A stretch of DNA of 64,000 bases from Streptomyces narbonensis (GCF_014649015.1 NZ_BMSF01000026.1:1-64000), one strand, 5' to 3'. Shown: positions 1-10,118, counted from the first letter of the stretch. The notes: generated by a model from the letters alone, not told the origin. A program made the numbers and translations.

Positions 1-1
1 C

Positions 2-73
2 CGCCACCGCGCGGACGCCAAGAGCGCGCTCATCACCCTCGTCGAGCACGCCCTCATGGCCCGCCTGCGGTAG
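2..73 (+). CDS. C-terminal end of an unidentified protein (partial)
   Basis: Only the last 23 codons are inside the window, ending in TAG. The visible tail reads RHRADAKSALITLVEHALM and then ARLR, which looks like an amphipathic helix. Codon use (G/C at third positions) and the strong hairpin 30 nt after the stop support a real gene end. The family cannot be named from so little; a helical C-terminus of a regulator is possible but not shown. The gene converges on the accB-accE operon. Confidence 0.6.
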   Translation, partial: RHRADAKSALITLVEHALMARLR

Positions 74-103
74 TCCCGACGGACGTCTGTACGGATCGTC
101 TCG

Positions 104-142
104 CGGAGGCCCCGCGCACCGGACCGGTGCGCGGGGCCTCCG
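104..142. terminator. Perfect inverted repeat, terminator of the left-edge gene
   Basis: Two 19-base arms (104-122 and 124-142, each reading CGGAGGCCCCGCGCACCGG on its own strand) are exact complements around a single A. It lies 30 nt after the stop at 73. There is no T-run, which is usual for Streptomyces. It can act in either direction. Confidence 0.75.
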
Positions 143-238
143 TCGTGCCGCCCCCGGCGACAGGGCTACGCCGAAGGCGCTGCCCCCGAGGACAGGAGCT
201 GCGTCGAAGGCCCTCCGCCCCGGGAACCGGGAGTACGC

Positions 239-275
239 CGAAGGCCCCCGCTCCGGGTGGGAGCGGGGGCCTTCG
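239..275 (-). terminator. Terminator after accE
   Basis: Sixteen-base perfect arms (239-254, 260-275) around a 5-nt loop lie 12 nt beyond the accE stop on the minus strand. Together with the hairpin at 104-142 it insulates the convergent gene ends. Confidence 0.75.
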
Positions 276-287
276 GTGCGGCGGGGG

Positions 288-482
288 TCAGCCCTGCCAG
301 GAGTGGGAGGGGCGGAAGCCCGACTGGCGCTCCAGACGGCGCCAGCCGGCCGTGGAGCGGCCGTCGTGGGCTTCGGTGGGCTGAGCGGACGCGCGGGCGA
401 GCAGGACCGCCGTGATGGCGGCCAGCTCCTCGGGGTCGGCGTGCCCCTTCTCGACGCGGAGGAGATTGGCAGGGGTGGTCAC
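288..482 (-). CDS. accE: Acyl-CoA carboxylase epsilon subunit
   Basis: A 64-aa protein starting at a GTG with AGGAG about nine bases upstream. The epsilon subunit of actinobacterial acyl-CoA carboxylases is a small protein that stimulates the beta carboxyltransferase and strengthens its association with the biotinylated alpha subunit. The sequence has the family layout: a short N-terminal segment (TTPANLLRVEKGHADPEELA) followed by an alanine-rich helix and a basic, aromatic tail ending SGFRPSHSWQG. It follows accB by 14 nt and must be co-transcribed with it. Its small size and position are as expected for this operon; the assignment rests on context plus the recognisable N-terminal motif. Confidence 0.88.
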   Translation of the reverse strand: MTTPANLLRVEKGHADPEELAAITAVLLARASAQPTEAHDGRSTAGWRRLERQSGFRPSHSWQG

Positions 483-496
483 GAGTGTGGCTCCTC

Positions 497-2080
<1,584 letters not shown>

Positions 2081-2086
2081 GTACCG

Positions 2087-2092
2087 ACCCTA
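2087..2092 (-). promoter_or_regulatory. Candidate -10 element for leaderless accB mRNA
   Basis: Read on the minus strand, TAGGGT is followed by exactly 6 nt (CGGTAC) and then the accB ATG, so transcription would start at or next to the start codon. No AGGAG-like site is present upstream. A good -35 match is not visible. Confidence 0.45.
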
Positions 2093-2233
2093 CGAAGTCG
2101 AGCAAGAAAACTCTGCCGTCGACTCCGTACAGTCTCCCGTGTCGATTCCTGGTGGGGCTGGACAGAAGCGCCGCCCATCCAGCCCGAGTCAACAGCCAGG
2201 CACCCCCCGTGTTTGTGGGGTTCTCACATAGCG

Positions 2234-4567
2234 CTAGAGAAGGACCTCGCAACGGTGCGTGGCTCCGGCCGTACCGGGGGTGATCCGCAGGCGGAGCGAT
2301 CCGCCCGTGCCCAGCACCTCCACCGAGGGGTCGTGGGCGAGCACCCGGCGGACCGGGCGGTCCCAGACCAACTCCAGCGGCAGACCCGTGCGGGGCGGCT
2401 CGGCGATCCTCAGGTCGAGGACCGAGCGGCGCCTGCGGGCGAGGACGCTCGCGGGGGCGGTGACGGTGAGGGGGCCCACCGTACCGGCCTGCCAGAAGTT
2501 CGCCGCGGTCAGTCCGAGGGACGGAACGGCGACCGCCTGACGCTCGGCGGTGTTGTCGAGAACGTGCAGCCAGTCCCGGTCGGCGGCGCGGGCGGCGATC
2601 CGGTACCGGGAAGCCCCTGGCATGAGGAGGTACGCGTACGAGGCCCCGACCGGGTCCGTCCCGTGGTCCAGCCAGAGCGTCCGGTAGCGGCGGGTGCGGC
2701 GCTCGGTGGAGCTGGTGGTGTTGATGTCGCCCCAGGCCCCGGTGCGGTCCTCCTGGACGGTGCGGAGGTTCCCGGTCCCTCCCCCGGTCCCTCCGGGGAA
2801 GACCCAGCCGCCGTGGCCCTCCAGGTGCGCCCAGCCGGCGCCGGTGGCGAAGGCCCGCGTCCCGGTCTCGCCGAGCAGGCGGTTGTCGACGACCGTCTCG
2901 ACGGGCACGCCGTCGGTCGCGGTGATCCCGGCGCCGAGGCAGATGACGGCGTCGGCCGCGCAGAACCAGGACTTCCGGGCCTCCAGGGTGGATCCGAGGC
3001 CCTTGAGGTGCTGGCCGACGGCCGCGTATTCGCCGTCGGTGGCCCCGCCGACCCAGCGCACGGCCGGCCTGGGCGCGCCCCACTCGCCGCCGGCCCGGTC
3101 GGCGAGGCGCTTGGTGGAGACGGTGGTGCCGGGGAGGCGGTACGGATCGACGGTGGGCCAGAACCAGTCGGTGTACTGGTCGCCGAGGTCCGGGGTCCAC
3201 CAGGAGAGCATGCCGGCGCCGGTGTGCCAGCCGCGCGGGTTCTCGCCGTTGCCGCACTCGTAGTACGAGATCCGGTCCGAGGCCATGGCGATGTTCGCGG
3301 CCCAGCCGGGGCGGCGGTGGACGGCCCGGTCCATGGCCGTGAAGAGCCGGTGGCCGGTGGGTTCGGGCGCGGCGGGGACGGGGGCGGCGGCCACGGCGTG
3401 CAGTCGGGCGAGGTCGGCGACGCCGAACTGGCGGGCGGCGAGGACCGGGGAGACGGTGTCCCGCTGTATCCACCCCTTCACGCGCGCGTGCCAGCGGTCG
3501 CGCTCGGCGGGCGAGGCCCCACCGGCGAGGAGGGTCATCGCCGCGATCACGCCCTGGCCGTGGAAGTGGTCGGAGCGCATGATCTGCCGGTCGTCGTTCT
3601 TCAGGAGGCCGCGGCTGGTCGCGCGGCCGTTGACGCTGTCCATCATCAGGCCGTCGTAGATCAGGGGCGCGTAGGCCTTCTCGACGCTGTCGAGGACGAT
3701 CTGCCGGTTCGGGTCGGTGACTGCCCAGGCGGACCCGGCCAGGAGCGAGAAGAGGCGGCCGAGGCCGTCGAGCATGACCTGCCCGTAGGTGCCGGAGTAG
3801 GCGACCCAGGTGTGCTGGACGAAGGAGCCGTCGGCGTAGAGCCCGTCGCCCTTGGTCACGTACGGGAAGACGGGCGAGAGGGCGTCCCGGGCGAGGGCGA
3901 TCTTGGCGGGGTTCGCGCCGAGGACCCCGCGCAGGGCGACCGAGCGGCACAGGTCGACGCGGTTCGCGCCGGTGGAGGTGCCGGTGTAGTCCGTGAGCAC
4001 CGAGTCGGGGACGAAGTGGTCGACGGCGGCGCAGGCGGCGGCGATCCGTTCGGCGCCGAGGTGCGGGTGGAGTGCGGCGACGATGTCCATGAGGAGGCGG
4101 GGGCTGCCGATCTGCCACTCCCACCAGTTGCCGTAGCGGGGGGCGCCCGCGCGGTAGACCGTGGCGGAGAGGAGGTCGAGGCCGCGCAGGACGTCGGCGA
4201 GCAGGCCGGCGTCGCCGGTCAGGCCGGTGCCGGGCTGCGCGTACGCCTGGGTCATGGTCCACAGGCGGCTGTAGCTCTGGGTGATGCCGGCCGGCGGGTC
4301 GAAGGTGACGCCGGGCCAGAGCGAGGCGGGCGCCGGGGCCATGGAGGCGCGGAACGCCCTGGCGAGCGTGCCCGTCTCGGCGAGCCGGGAGGCGTAGGGC
4401 TCGGCCCCGGCGTCGAAGCCGGAGCCGAGCTGGAGGTCGAGCCAGCGGAGGCGGAGGGCCTCGAACTCCGGCTCTGCCGCGGCTGCGGGGAGCGGGAGTC
4501 CGAAGGCCGCCGCGGTGGCGGAGGCGGTGATCAGGAACGTACGGCGGGACCAGGCGGGGACGGGCAC
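2234..4567 (-). CDS. Secreted polysaccharide lyase family 8 (hyaluronate/xanthan/chondroitin lyase type)
   Basis: About 777 aa from a GTG at 4567 with GGGAGG five bases upstream; the frame stays open further 5' but that extension has no ribosome site. A Tat signal (SRRTFLITASATAAAFGLPL) leads to an AAAAE cleavage region. The body has the PL8 plan: an alpha/alpha toroid with NWWEWQIG near 150, the catalytic His/Tyr segment GSFVQHTWVAYSGTYG near 260, NGRATSRG (Arg) near 315, then beta-sandwich domains with YYECGNGENPRGWHTG. PL8 enzymes cleave uronic-acid polysaccharides by beta-elimination outside the cell. The exact substrate (hyaluronan, chondroitin, xanthan) cannot be decided. It follows the GH101 gene by about 120 nt with a LacI-type palindrome between. 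Confidence 0.9.
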   Translation of the reverse strand: MPVPAWSRRTFLITASATAAAFGLPLPAAAAEPEFEALRLRWLDLQLGSGFDAGAEPYASRLAETGTLARAFRASMAPAPASLWPGVTFDPPAGITQSYSRLWTMTQAYAQPGTGLTGDAGLLADVLRGLDLLSATVYRAGAPRYGNWWEWQIGSPRLLMDIVAALHPHLGAERIAAACAAVDHFVPDSVLTDYTGTSTGANRVDLCRSVALRGVLGANPAKIALARDALSPVFPYVTKGDGLYADGSFVQHTWVAYSGTYGQVMLDGLGRLFSLLAGSAWAVTDPNRQIVLDSVEKAYAPLIYDGLMMDSVNGRATSRGLLKNDDRQIMRSDHFHGQGVIAAMTLLAGGASPAERDRWHARVKGWIQRDTVSPVLAARQFGVADLARLHAVAAAPVPAAPEPTGHRLFTAMDRAVHRRPGWAANIAMASDRISYYECGNGENPRGWHTGAGMLSWWTPDLGDQYTDWFWPTVDPYRLPGTTVSTKRLADRAGGEWGAPRPAVRWVGGATDGEYAAVGQHLKGLGSTLEARKSWFCAADAVICLGAGITATDGVPVETVVDNRLLGETGTRAFATGAGWAHLEGHGGWVFPGGTGGGTGNLRTVQEDRTGAWGDINTTSSTERRTRRYRTLWLDHGTDPVGASYAYLLMPGASRYRIAARAADRDWLHVLDNTAERQAVAVPSLGLTAANFWQAGTVGPLTVTAPASVLARRRRSVLDLRIAEPPRTGLPLELVWDRPVRRVLAHDPSVEVLGTGGSLRLRITPGTAGATHRCEVLL

Positions 4568-4657
4568 GGGAGCCTCCCGGGGGAAGTGGTGGAGACCGTT
4601 CGGCGCCTGGTGTAACACCGGTTCTCCGACGCAATCAATGAGCACGGCTAGGCTCGA

Positions 4658-4671
4658 CGAAAGCGCTTACC
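4658..4671. promoter_or_regulatory. Candidate LacI-family operator upstream of the PL8 lyase
   Basis: CGAAAGCGCTTACC contains the perfect palindrome AAGCGCTT (4661-4668) and fits the CG-centred operator style of LacI/CcpA-type carbohydrate regulators. It sits about 90 nt before the lyase start and just beyond the GH101 stop. No LacI gene is in the window. Confidence 0.4.
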
Positions 4672-4687
4672 CCCCTCTCCCGCCCGG

Positions 4688-7600
4688 TCAGGGGCCGCAG
4701 TGGAAGCGGGCGTTCCCCCAGTCCGCGTGGTCGTTGCCGTTCCCGTCGCCGCCGTCGTCGGCCACGAGCTCGACGTAGGAGGCGCCGGTGACGTCGGCGG
4801 TCAGCGACCAGGCCGTGTCCGTGGCCTTGAGGACCGGGGACTTCGCCTTCTCCGTACCGTCCGCGAGGACGCTGAAGCGGACGGTTCCCCGGCTGGTCTG
4901 GACGTCGTCGACGCCGACCTCGGCGGTGAGCGAGGTGCACCGGCCGCCCAGGTAGTAGCGGACCTTCGCGGGGGCGTGGCTGCCGAGCCCCTTGGCGTAC
5001 GTCACTCCCCCGATCCGCAGCGGGGAGCCGTCCCCCGTCCCGGTCTCGCCGTTGGAGAGGTCGCGCTCGACGGGTCCCCAGCCGTTGGTGGCGGAGGTCC
5101 AGTCGAGGTCGCTCGCCCAGCTGTCGGCGGTGGGCGGCGGGGGCAGGGTGCGGACGGTGGTGGCGGCGGTGAGCTTCCGGGCGCCTCCCCCGAGGTCGTA
5201 CGCGACCTCGGCGCCGAGGGTGTACGGCCGGTAGGCGGCGTCCACGGGCGGGGTGACCCGCCAGGTGACGGTCGTGGTGCCGCCCGCCGCGACGGGGTCG
5301 AGGGCGACGGGCGCGGCCGGTTCGGCGCTCCAACCCTCGGGGAGGGTGAGCGTGGCGCGGGCGCCGGTGACCGCGGCGGTCTCGTCGTTGCCGAAGGTCG
5401 CCCTGACCTCGTTGGCGCGGCCGGGCTCCAGGGTCTCGGGGGCGGTGACGGCGAGGGTGCCGCAGGCGGCCCGCTCGACGGCCGGGCCGAGGTCGGTGAC
5501 GGTGAAGGCGTCGAGGACGAAGTCGGCGCCGTCGGGGGCGTCGCCGCGCTTGCGGAGCCCGGTCCAGGTGTCGCCGCAGCCGGCCGTGACGGTCTCGGAG
5601 AAGTGCCCGGTGGTCTGCTGCCGGCCGATCGGGGTGCGGCGGGTCTCGACGGCCGGCCCGTCACCGCTCGTCCGGTCGTAGCCGGTGACCCATTCGTACG
5701 CGCCGGCGTGGCTGGACTGGTAGTCGTACTCCACGCGGTAGCGGTGACCGTCCTCCATCGGGACGGTCCAGGGCGCGGTGCGGTAGACGAGGCCGCTGTT
5801 CTCGTCGTGCGACTTGAGGGACTCGGCGCCGCCGATGACGTCGTCGATCGGCTTTCCGTTCCAGCCGGCCTGGGTGTACGGGGCGTGCAGCTGGGCGATG
5901 TGGGTGCGCGGGTCGGTCGTCCCGCCGGAGTCCCCCTTGAGGAAGGGGCCCCAGCCCTGGTCGACGGCCTCGAAGTCCTCGTAGGCGGCGGCTCCGGGCT
6001 TGGTGGCCGGTGCGTTGGCCACGATCCGGACGTCGTCGATCCGGACGGTCGCCGTGCTGCCGCCCGCGGCCTCTATCCGCAGCCGGGCGGTCCCGTCGGC
6101 GGGGGCGGTGAAGGTGACCTTGGCGCGCTGGAAGCGGGTGCCGTTCCAGTCGGAGGCGGCGACCCTGTCGTCGAGGGCGGAGCGCTCGACGGTGACGGCC
6201 CTGCCGCCGACGGAGAGGGTGGTGGGGCGGGCCTCGCCGCGCTCGACCTCGACGAGGGCGGAGGCGGTGTAGCGCGCGCCGGGGGTGAGGCCGGTGATCC
6301 GCTGGCCCACGGAGGCCGTGGCCGCGCCGCCGAGCTTCGCGCTGTTACGGCCCTGGGCGTCGGTGTCCCGGGTGACGGTGCCCGTCCTGGTCCAGGTGCC
6401 GAGCCCGGCGTCGTTGAAGCCGGGGTCCTTGACCGGGGTGCCCTGGCCCCACTTCGCGGGGCGCTGCGCCGGGGCACGGTCGGGGTAGAGGACGTAGGGC
6501 CGCCCCGCGACGGCGTCGAGGGTGATCCTCCCGCCGACGGGCCGCACGGTGGCGGTCTTCACCCGGCCGTTGTCGGTGAGCTCGTACACGGAGTACGAGC
6601 GGGGGCCGGCGGGGACGGACCAACTGGTCGTGCCGCCGGACTTGTTGTAGTGGTAGAGCTTCTTGCCGCCGTCCCAGGGCAGCAGGTACCTCTCGCCGTC
6701 GAGGACCTTGCGGCCGTTCTCGTAGAAGGTGCGGCTGCCGTTCTCGACGGTGCCGCGGACGCCACCGGTGAAGGCGAGGTCGTTGCCGTCCCAGCGGGTG
6801 ATCTTCTGCTGCTGGAGGTATTTGGCGGGGAGGTTGCGCTGCCAGATGTTGGCGGTGAAGTCGTTCCAGTCGGTCTCGCCGGTCCAGCCCTCGAAGTCGA
6901 CGAGGGCGGTCTGGCCGAGGACGGGGTGGTTGTTCCAGACGTCCTTCTCGCCGTTGCGGATGAAGCGCACGATCTGGGAGTTGAGGCCCTTGTTGGTGGC
7001 GCCGCCGTAGTCGAGGTCGTTGGCCCAGTGCGACCAGAGGGAGGCCCGCTCGAACTTCTCGGACCACTCGGTGGCGATGTTCCAGCCCTGCTTCTGGACG
7101 GCCTGGACGGTCTTGTCGGCGATCCAGCCGTGGGTGTAGTAGACGTCGATGTAGAGGGCCGAGAGGTTGGGGTCGGTCTCGTCGCGCAGCTGCTGGAAGC
7201 GGCGGGCGAGGTCACCGCTGTTGATGTCCCTGCGCTGGTCGATGTAGTAGCTCTGGTTGAGCCAGTTCCAGCCGGGCTTGGTCTTGTCGACGAGCGTCTC
7301 GCTGAAGTTCTTCGCCTCGGGGTACGACTCGGTGGCGTTGACGTGGACGCCGAAGCCCGCGCCCCACTTGCGGCCCTCCTTGAGGAGGGTGTTGAGGTCG
7401 GCGAGGCCGCCGGCGCGCTTGTTGTAGTTGCCGCCGTAGTCGGGGTGGGCCGAGTCGTGGCCCTCGGAGCCGTACCCCTTGAGCAGCGCGAACTGGCCGA
7501 GGCCGTCGGTGGCGAGCGAGATCCGCTTGACGTCGTCGAGGGTGCGCAGGAAGGGGTGGGTGGCCTGTGAGGCGAAGTTGAAGGGGATGTGGGCGACGAC

Positions 7601-8563
7601 CCGGTCGGGGGTCTGCTCGCTGCCGGGCGCCTTGATCCCGATCGTACGGAAGGCGATGGCGCCGTCCTGCCAGTCGGTGGCGCCGTCGGCGTTGGCGTCG
7701 GGGGTGACGACGACCTTCGCCCAGGGCAGGCCGTCGCCGCTCTCGGGCTGCGGGGCGCCCGCGCCGCGGTACGTCCACTGGCCGGACCAGACGCCGACGC
7801 GGGTCTCCGCGCCGCTCTTGCGGGCCTGGTGCCAGAAGCGGGCGCCGTCGCGGGCGGAGGCGCCGGCGGGCTTGTCGTAGCTGGAGTTGGACTCGACGGC
7901 GGCGGCCAGCTGCCCGGTGCTGACGATCGCGTAGCTCGCGCCGACCGGGTTCGCCTCGGTGGCGGTGGCGTCGGTGACCTGGGCGAAGACGTCGGCGGTA
8001 CGGGTGGAGTCCGGGTCGAGGCGGGTGAAGGCAGTGGCGGCGCCGCCGTCCGCCGAACCCACGGAGACGAGGTCGTGGCCGGGGATGTCGAGCGTGCCGA
8101 CACGGAAGGTGTCGGTGTCGCGGACGGCGGTGACCCGGAAGGTGGTGGTCCGGCCCTCGACGCGCAGGCTCGCGTCGATCTCGACGCCCGGCAGGCCGGG
8201 GAAGGCGAGGGTGTACGCGGCGGAGGAGGAGGCGAGGACGGGGGCGCCCTTGGCCTGGACGGCGTGCGGGGTGCCGTTGAGGACCACCTGCGTGACCGGG
8301 GCCGTACTGCCGAGGAGGCGGGCGCCGGTCGCGCGGTCGGTGTACGAGAGGACGCGGGGGAAGTCCTCGGCGACGGCGACGGAGAGCCGGGCGGAGGCGA
8401 TGACGGGAGCGGCGGAGGCGGCCGGGGCGGGGCCGGCCGTGCGGTCCGCGGCGGCCGTGGCCGCGGCGTCGGCGAGGGCGGGCCCGGACAGGGCGAGCAC
8501 GGTGGCCGAGGCCACCGCGAGTGCGCATGCCGCACGGATTCTTCGCGAAGGGGGGAGGGACAT
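4688..8563 (-). CDS. Secreted endo-alpha-N-acetylgalactosaminidase (GH101) with C-terminal NPCBM domain
   Basis: A 1291-aa exported enzyme (signal peptide to about residue 32, ending ALADA). GH101 enzymes release the Gal-beta1,3-GalNAc core disaccharide from serine/threonine O-glycans of mucin-type proteins. Order: N-terminal beta-sandwich (about 50-290), catalytic TIM barrel (about 320-620) with YIDVYY carrying the predicted nucleophile Asp473 and IATEW carrying the acid/base Glu499, a beta domain ending PYVLYPDRAPAQ, a carbohydrate-binding beta-sandwich (about 700-850), a further sandwich and NEW3-like segment (about 1045-1135), and a C-terminal NPCBM-type module (YAKGLGSHAPAKVRYYLGG) near 1190. 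It is followed by the PL8 lyase, suggesting a glycan-degrading pair. No clear ribosome site precedes the ATG. Confidence 0.92.
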   Translation of the reverse strand: MSLPPSRRIRAACALAVASATVLALSGPALADAAATAAADRTAGPAPAASAAPVIASARLSVAVAEDFPRVLSYTDRATGARLLGSTAPVTQVVLNGTPHAVQAKGAPVLASSSAAYTLAFPGLPGVEIDASLRVEGRTTTFRVTAVRDTDTFRVGTLDIPGHDLVSVGSADGGAATAFTRLDPDSTRTADVFAQVTDATATEANPVGASYAIVSTGQLAAAVESNSSYDKPAGASARDGARFWHQARKSGAETRVGVWSGQWTYRGAGAPQPESGDGLPWAKVVVTPDANADGATDWQDGAIAFRTIGIKAPGSEQTPDRVVAHIPFNFASQATHPFLRTLDDVKRISLATDGLGQFALLKGYGSEGHDSAHPDYGGNYNKRAGGLADLNTLLKEGRKWGAGFGVHVNATESYPEAKNFSETLVDKTKPGWNWLNQSYYIDQRRDINSGDLARRFQQLRDETDPNLSALYIDVYYTHGWIADKTVQAVQKQGWNIATEWSEKFERASLWSHWANDLDYGGATNKGLNSQIVRFIRNGEKDVWNNHPVLGQTALVDFEGWTGETDWNDFTANIWQRNLPAKYLQQQKITRWDGNDLAFTGGVRGTVENGSRTFYENGRKVLDGERYLLPWDGGKKLYHYNKSGGTTSWSVPAGPRSYSVYELTDNGRVKTATVRPVGGRITLDAVAGRPYVLYPDRAPAQRPAKWGQGTPVKDPGFNDAGLGTWTRTGTVTRDTDAQGRNSAKLGGAATASVGQRITGLTPGARYTASALVEVERGEARPTTLSVGGRAVTVERSALDDRVAASDWNGTRFQRAKVTFTAPADGTARLRIEAAGGSTATVRIDDVRIVANAPATKPGAAAYEDFEAVDQGWGPFLKGDSGGTTDPRTHIAQLHAPYTQAGWNGKPIDDVIGGAESLKSHDENSGLVYRTAPWTVPMEDGHRYRVEYDYQSSHAGAYEWVTGYDRTSGDGPAVETRRTPIGRQQTTGHFSETVTAGCGDTWTGLRKRGDAPDGADFVLDAFTVTDLGPAVERAACGTLAVTAPETLEPGRANEVRATFGNDETAAVTGARATLTLPEGWSAEPAAPVALDPVAAGGTTTVTWRVTPPVDAAYRPYTLGAEVAYDLGGGARKLTAATTVRTLPPPPTADSWASDLDWTSATNGWGPVERDLSNGETGTGDGSPLRIGGVTYAKGLGSHAPAKVRYYLGGRCTSLTAEVGVDDVQTSRGTVRFSVLADGTEKAKSPVLKATDTAWSLTADVTGASYVELVADDGGDGNGNDHADWGNARFHCGP

Positions 8564-8702
8564 GCGGACCAGTCAGCCGCGCCCCGGCGGGGCCGTCAAC
8601 GAGATCGCGCCGCGCGGGCCCCTCCAGTCCAAGAACCCCCTCCGGTTAGTCCAAGTGAACGCCGGAGGGGGCTCCTTGAGTGCGCTTCCGGTTGCGGAGG
8701 GG

Positions 8703-9212
8703 TCAGCAGCCGCCGCAGTTGTAGAAGGTCACGTCCCAGTGGTTGCCCTCGTCGGCGTAGACGTTGCCCGCGCCGGACCTCCACTGCGGGGCGCCGTCAC
8801 CGCGGACGCCGATGTAGGTGAAGGTGTTCTTGATGTAGTTGCCGAGGCAGGTGTACTTGGCGAAGTCGAGCTTGTAGCCGTTCCAGTGCGAGTACGTGCC
8901 GCTCGCGTGCCCGGTCTCGGTGCCGCCCGTGATGTTGAGGGCGCAGCCGCTGGCGCTCCTGAGGGTCTGGGCGCCCTGGGCGGTGGCGAGGTTGAGCTGC
9001 TCGAAGGACGTGCACGTCGAGACGTTGCGGTTGGAGCAGTTGCCGGAGGACGACCAGGTGATGCCGGAGGCCCGGAACATCGAGGTCGCGGTGGCGTGGC
9101 TGATCTTGGTGACGGCGTGGGCGTCGGTGGCGGTGGAGAGGGCGCCGAAGCCGGGGGCGAAGAGGGCGCCGAGGACGAGGGCGAGTGCGGTGAGGACGGA
9201 GCGGAGCTTCAC
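8703..9212 (-). CDS. Small secreted Cys-rich protein with a possible Hedgehog/DD-peptidase-like His-Asp-His motif
   Basis: A 169-aa exported protein from a GTG with AGGAGG eight bases upstream. A classical signal peptide (hydrophobic 7-22) is followed by TDAHAV. The mature part has six cysteines (GNCSNRNVSTCTS, SGCAL, YTCLG, YNCGGC), suggesting disulfides. The stretch GGTETGHASGTYSHWNGYKLDF followed by GNHWDV recalls the zinc ligand spacing (His, Asp, His) of M15-type D,D-/L,D-peptidases. This is a resemblance I see, not a confirmed family. It could be a cell-wall peptidase or an enzyme inhibitor. It lies 139 nt upstream of the GH101 gene in the same direction. Confidence 0.6.
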   Translation of the reverse strand: MKLRSVLTALALVLGALFAPGFGALSTATDAHAVTKISHATATSMFRASGITWSSSGNCSNRNVSTCTSFEQLNLATAQGAQTLRSASGCALNITGGTETGHASGTYSHWNGYKLDFAKYTCLGNYIKNTFTYIGVRGDGAPQWRSGAGNVYADEGNHWDVTFYNCGGC

Positions 9213-9363
9213 GGGGGTTCCTCCTGCTGGTGACCGTGACGGGTGGGGACGGCTGTGCAGGTGGTGCTCGTCGCGCAGGGAGATGGTGCCGCAGTTCTAC
9301 GCGCGTCCGATAGGGGGCGTCGGGTGTCTTCCTGGGCCGTGCGGGTGAACTTCCTCCAGAGAA

Positions 9364-9377
9364 GTTGAAACTTGAAC
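9364..9377. promoter_or_regulatory. Operator-like palindrome 1 at the yceI promoter
   Basis: GTTGAAACTTGAAC: hexamer arms around a 2-nt centre with one mismatch. It overlaps the -35 element. A perfect version of the same palindrome is at 9401-9414. Confidence 0.5.
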
Positions 9378-9393
9378 GGAATAGGTCTACAGT
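9365..9393 (+). promoter_or_regulatory. Promoter of the yceI-like gene
   Basis: TTGAAA (9365-9370), a 17-nt spacer and TACAGT (9388-9393) make an unusually good housekeeping-type promoter for this genome. Transcription would begin near 9400, about 40 nt before the start codon. Confidence 0.6.
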
Positions 9394-9400
9394 CGTTCTC

Positions 9401-9414
9401 GTTGAAGGTTCAAC
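9401..9414. promoter_or_regulatory. Operator-like palindrome 2 at the yceI promoter
   Basis: GTTGAAGGTTCAAC is a perfect 6+2+6 palindrome lying at the expected transcription start. With the copy 37 bp upstream it brackets the promoter, as a MarR- or TetR-type repressor would require. Confidence 0.55.
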
Positions 9415-9440
9415 AAACACCGATCAAGGAGCTGTACGTC

Positions 9441-10052
9441 ATGGGTCTCTTCAACCGCAAGAACAACGAGTCCGCCGTCGCCACCGCCACCCTCCCCGTG
9501 GACCCGGCCCTGGCCGGCCTGACCGGCGACTACAACATCGACCCGGCGCACAGCAGCATCGGATTCACCGTCCGCCACGCCATGGTCACCAACGTCCGCG
9601 GCACCTTCGCCGAGCACGAGGGCGCGCTGAAGCTCGACGGCTCGAACCCGGGCGCCTCCACCGCCTCCATCGACGTCAAGATCGCCTCCATCGACACCGG
9701 CATCGGCGACCGTGACGGCCACCTGCGCAGCGGCGACTTCTTCGACGCCGAGCAGTTCCCGCTGATGACCTTCCGCTCCACGGAGGCCGCGCAGCTGGGC
9801 GGCGACAAGTACCGGATCACCGGCGACCTCACCATCAAGGACGTCACCAAGCCGCTCTCCATCGACCTGGAGTTCAACGGCACGGCCACGGACGTCTACG
9901 GCAACGAGCGCGTCGGCTTCGAGGGCTCGGCCGAGATCCTGCGCTCCGAGTGGGGCCTCACCTGGAACGCGGCCCTGGAGACCGGTGGCGTGATGGTCAG
10001 CGACAAGGTCAAGCTGAACTTCGACATCTCCGCGATCAAGAACGCCTCCTGA
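9441..10052 (+). CDS. YceI-family lipocalin-like protein
   Basis: A 203-aa protein from an ATG with AAGGA ten bases upstream; an in-frame ATG further 5' falls in the promoter. The YceI domain covers about residues 30-203: GDYNIDPAHSSIGFTVRHAM, GHLRSGDFFDAEQFP, KDVTKPLSIDLEFNG and the closing SDKVKLNFDISA strand. YceI proteins are beta-barrels that bind polyisoprenoids or similar lipids and are often induced by stress. No signal peptide is visible; the N-terminus (MGLFNRKNNESAV) is charged, so it is probably cytoplasmic. The promoter is bracketed by two copies of a GTTGAA/TTCAAC palindrome. Confidence 0.9.
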   Translation: MGLFNRKNNESAVATATLPVDPALAGLTGDYNIDPAHSSIGFTVRHAMVTNVRGTFAEHEGALKLDGSNPGASTASIDVKIASIDTGIGDRDGHLRSGDFFDAEQFPLMTFRSTEAAQLGGDKYRITGDLTIKDVTKPLSIDLEFNGTATDVYGNERVGFEGSAEILRSEWGLTWNAALETGGVMVSDKVKLNFDISAIKNAS

Positions 10053-10080
10053 CCTGGGACGCCCCTCCGGACACACGAGC

Positions 10081-10114
10081 GCGCCCGCCCTCCGCAGCAG
10101 CGGAAGGCGGGCGC
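10081..10114 (+). terminator. Terminator after the yceI-like gene
   Basis: Fifteen-base arms (10081-10095, 10100-10114) with one mismatch around AGCA, 28 nt after the stop. Confidence 0.65.
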
Positions 10115-10118
10115 TCGG

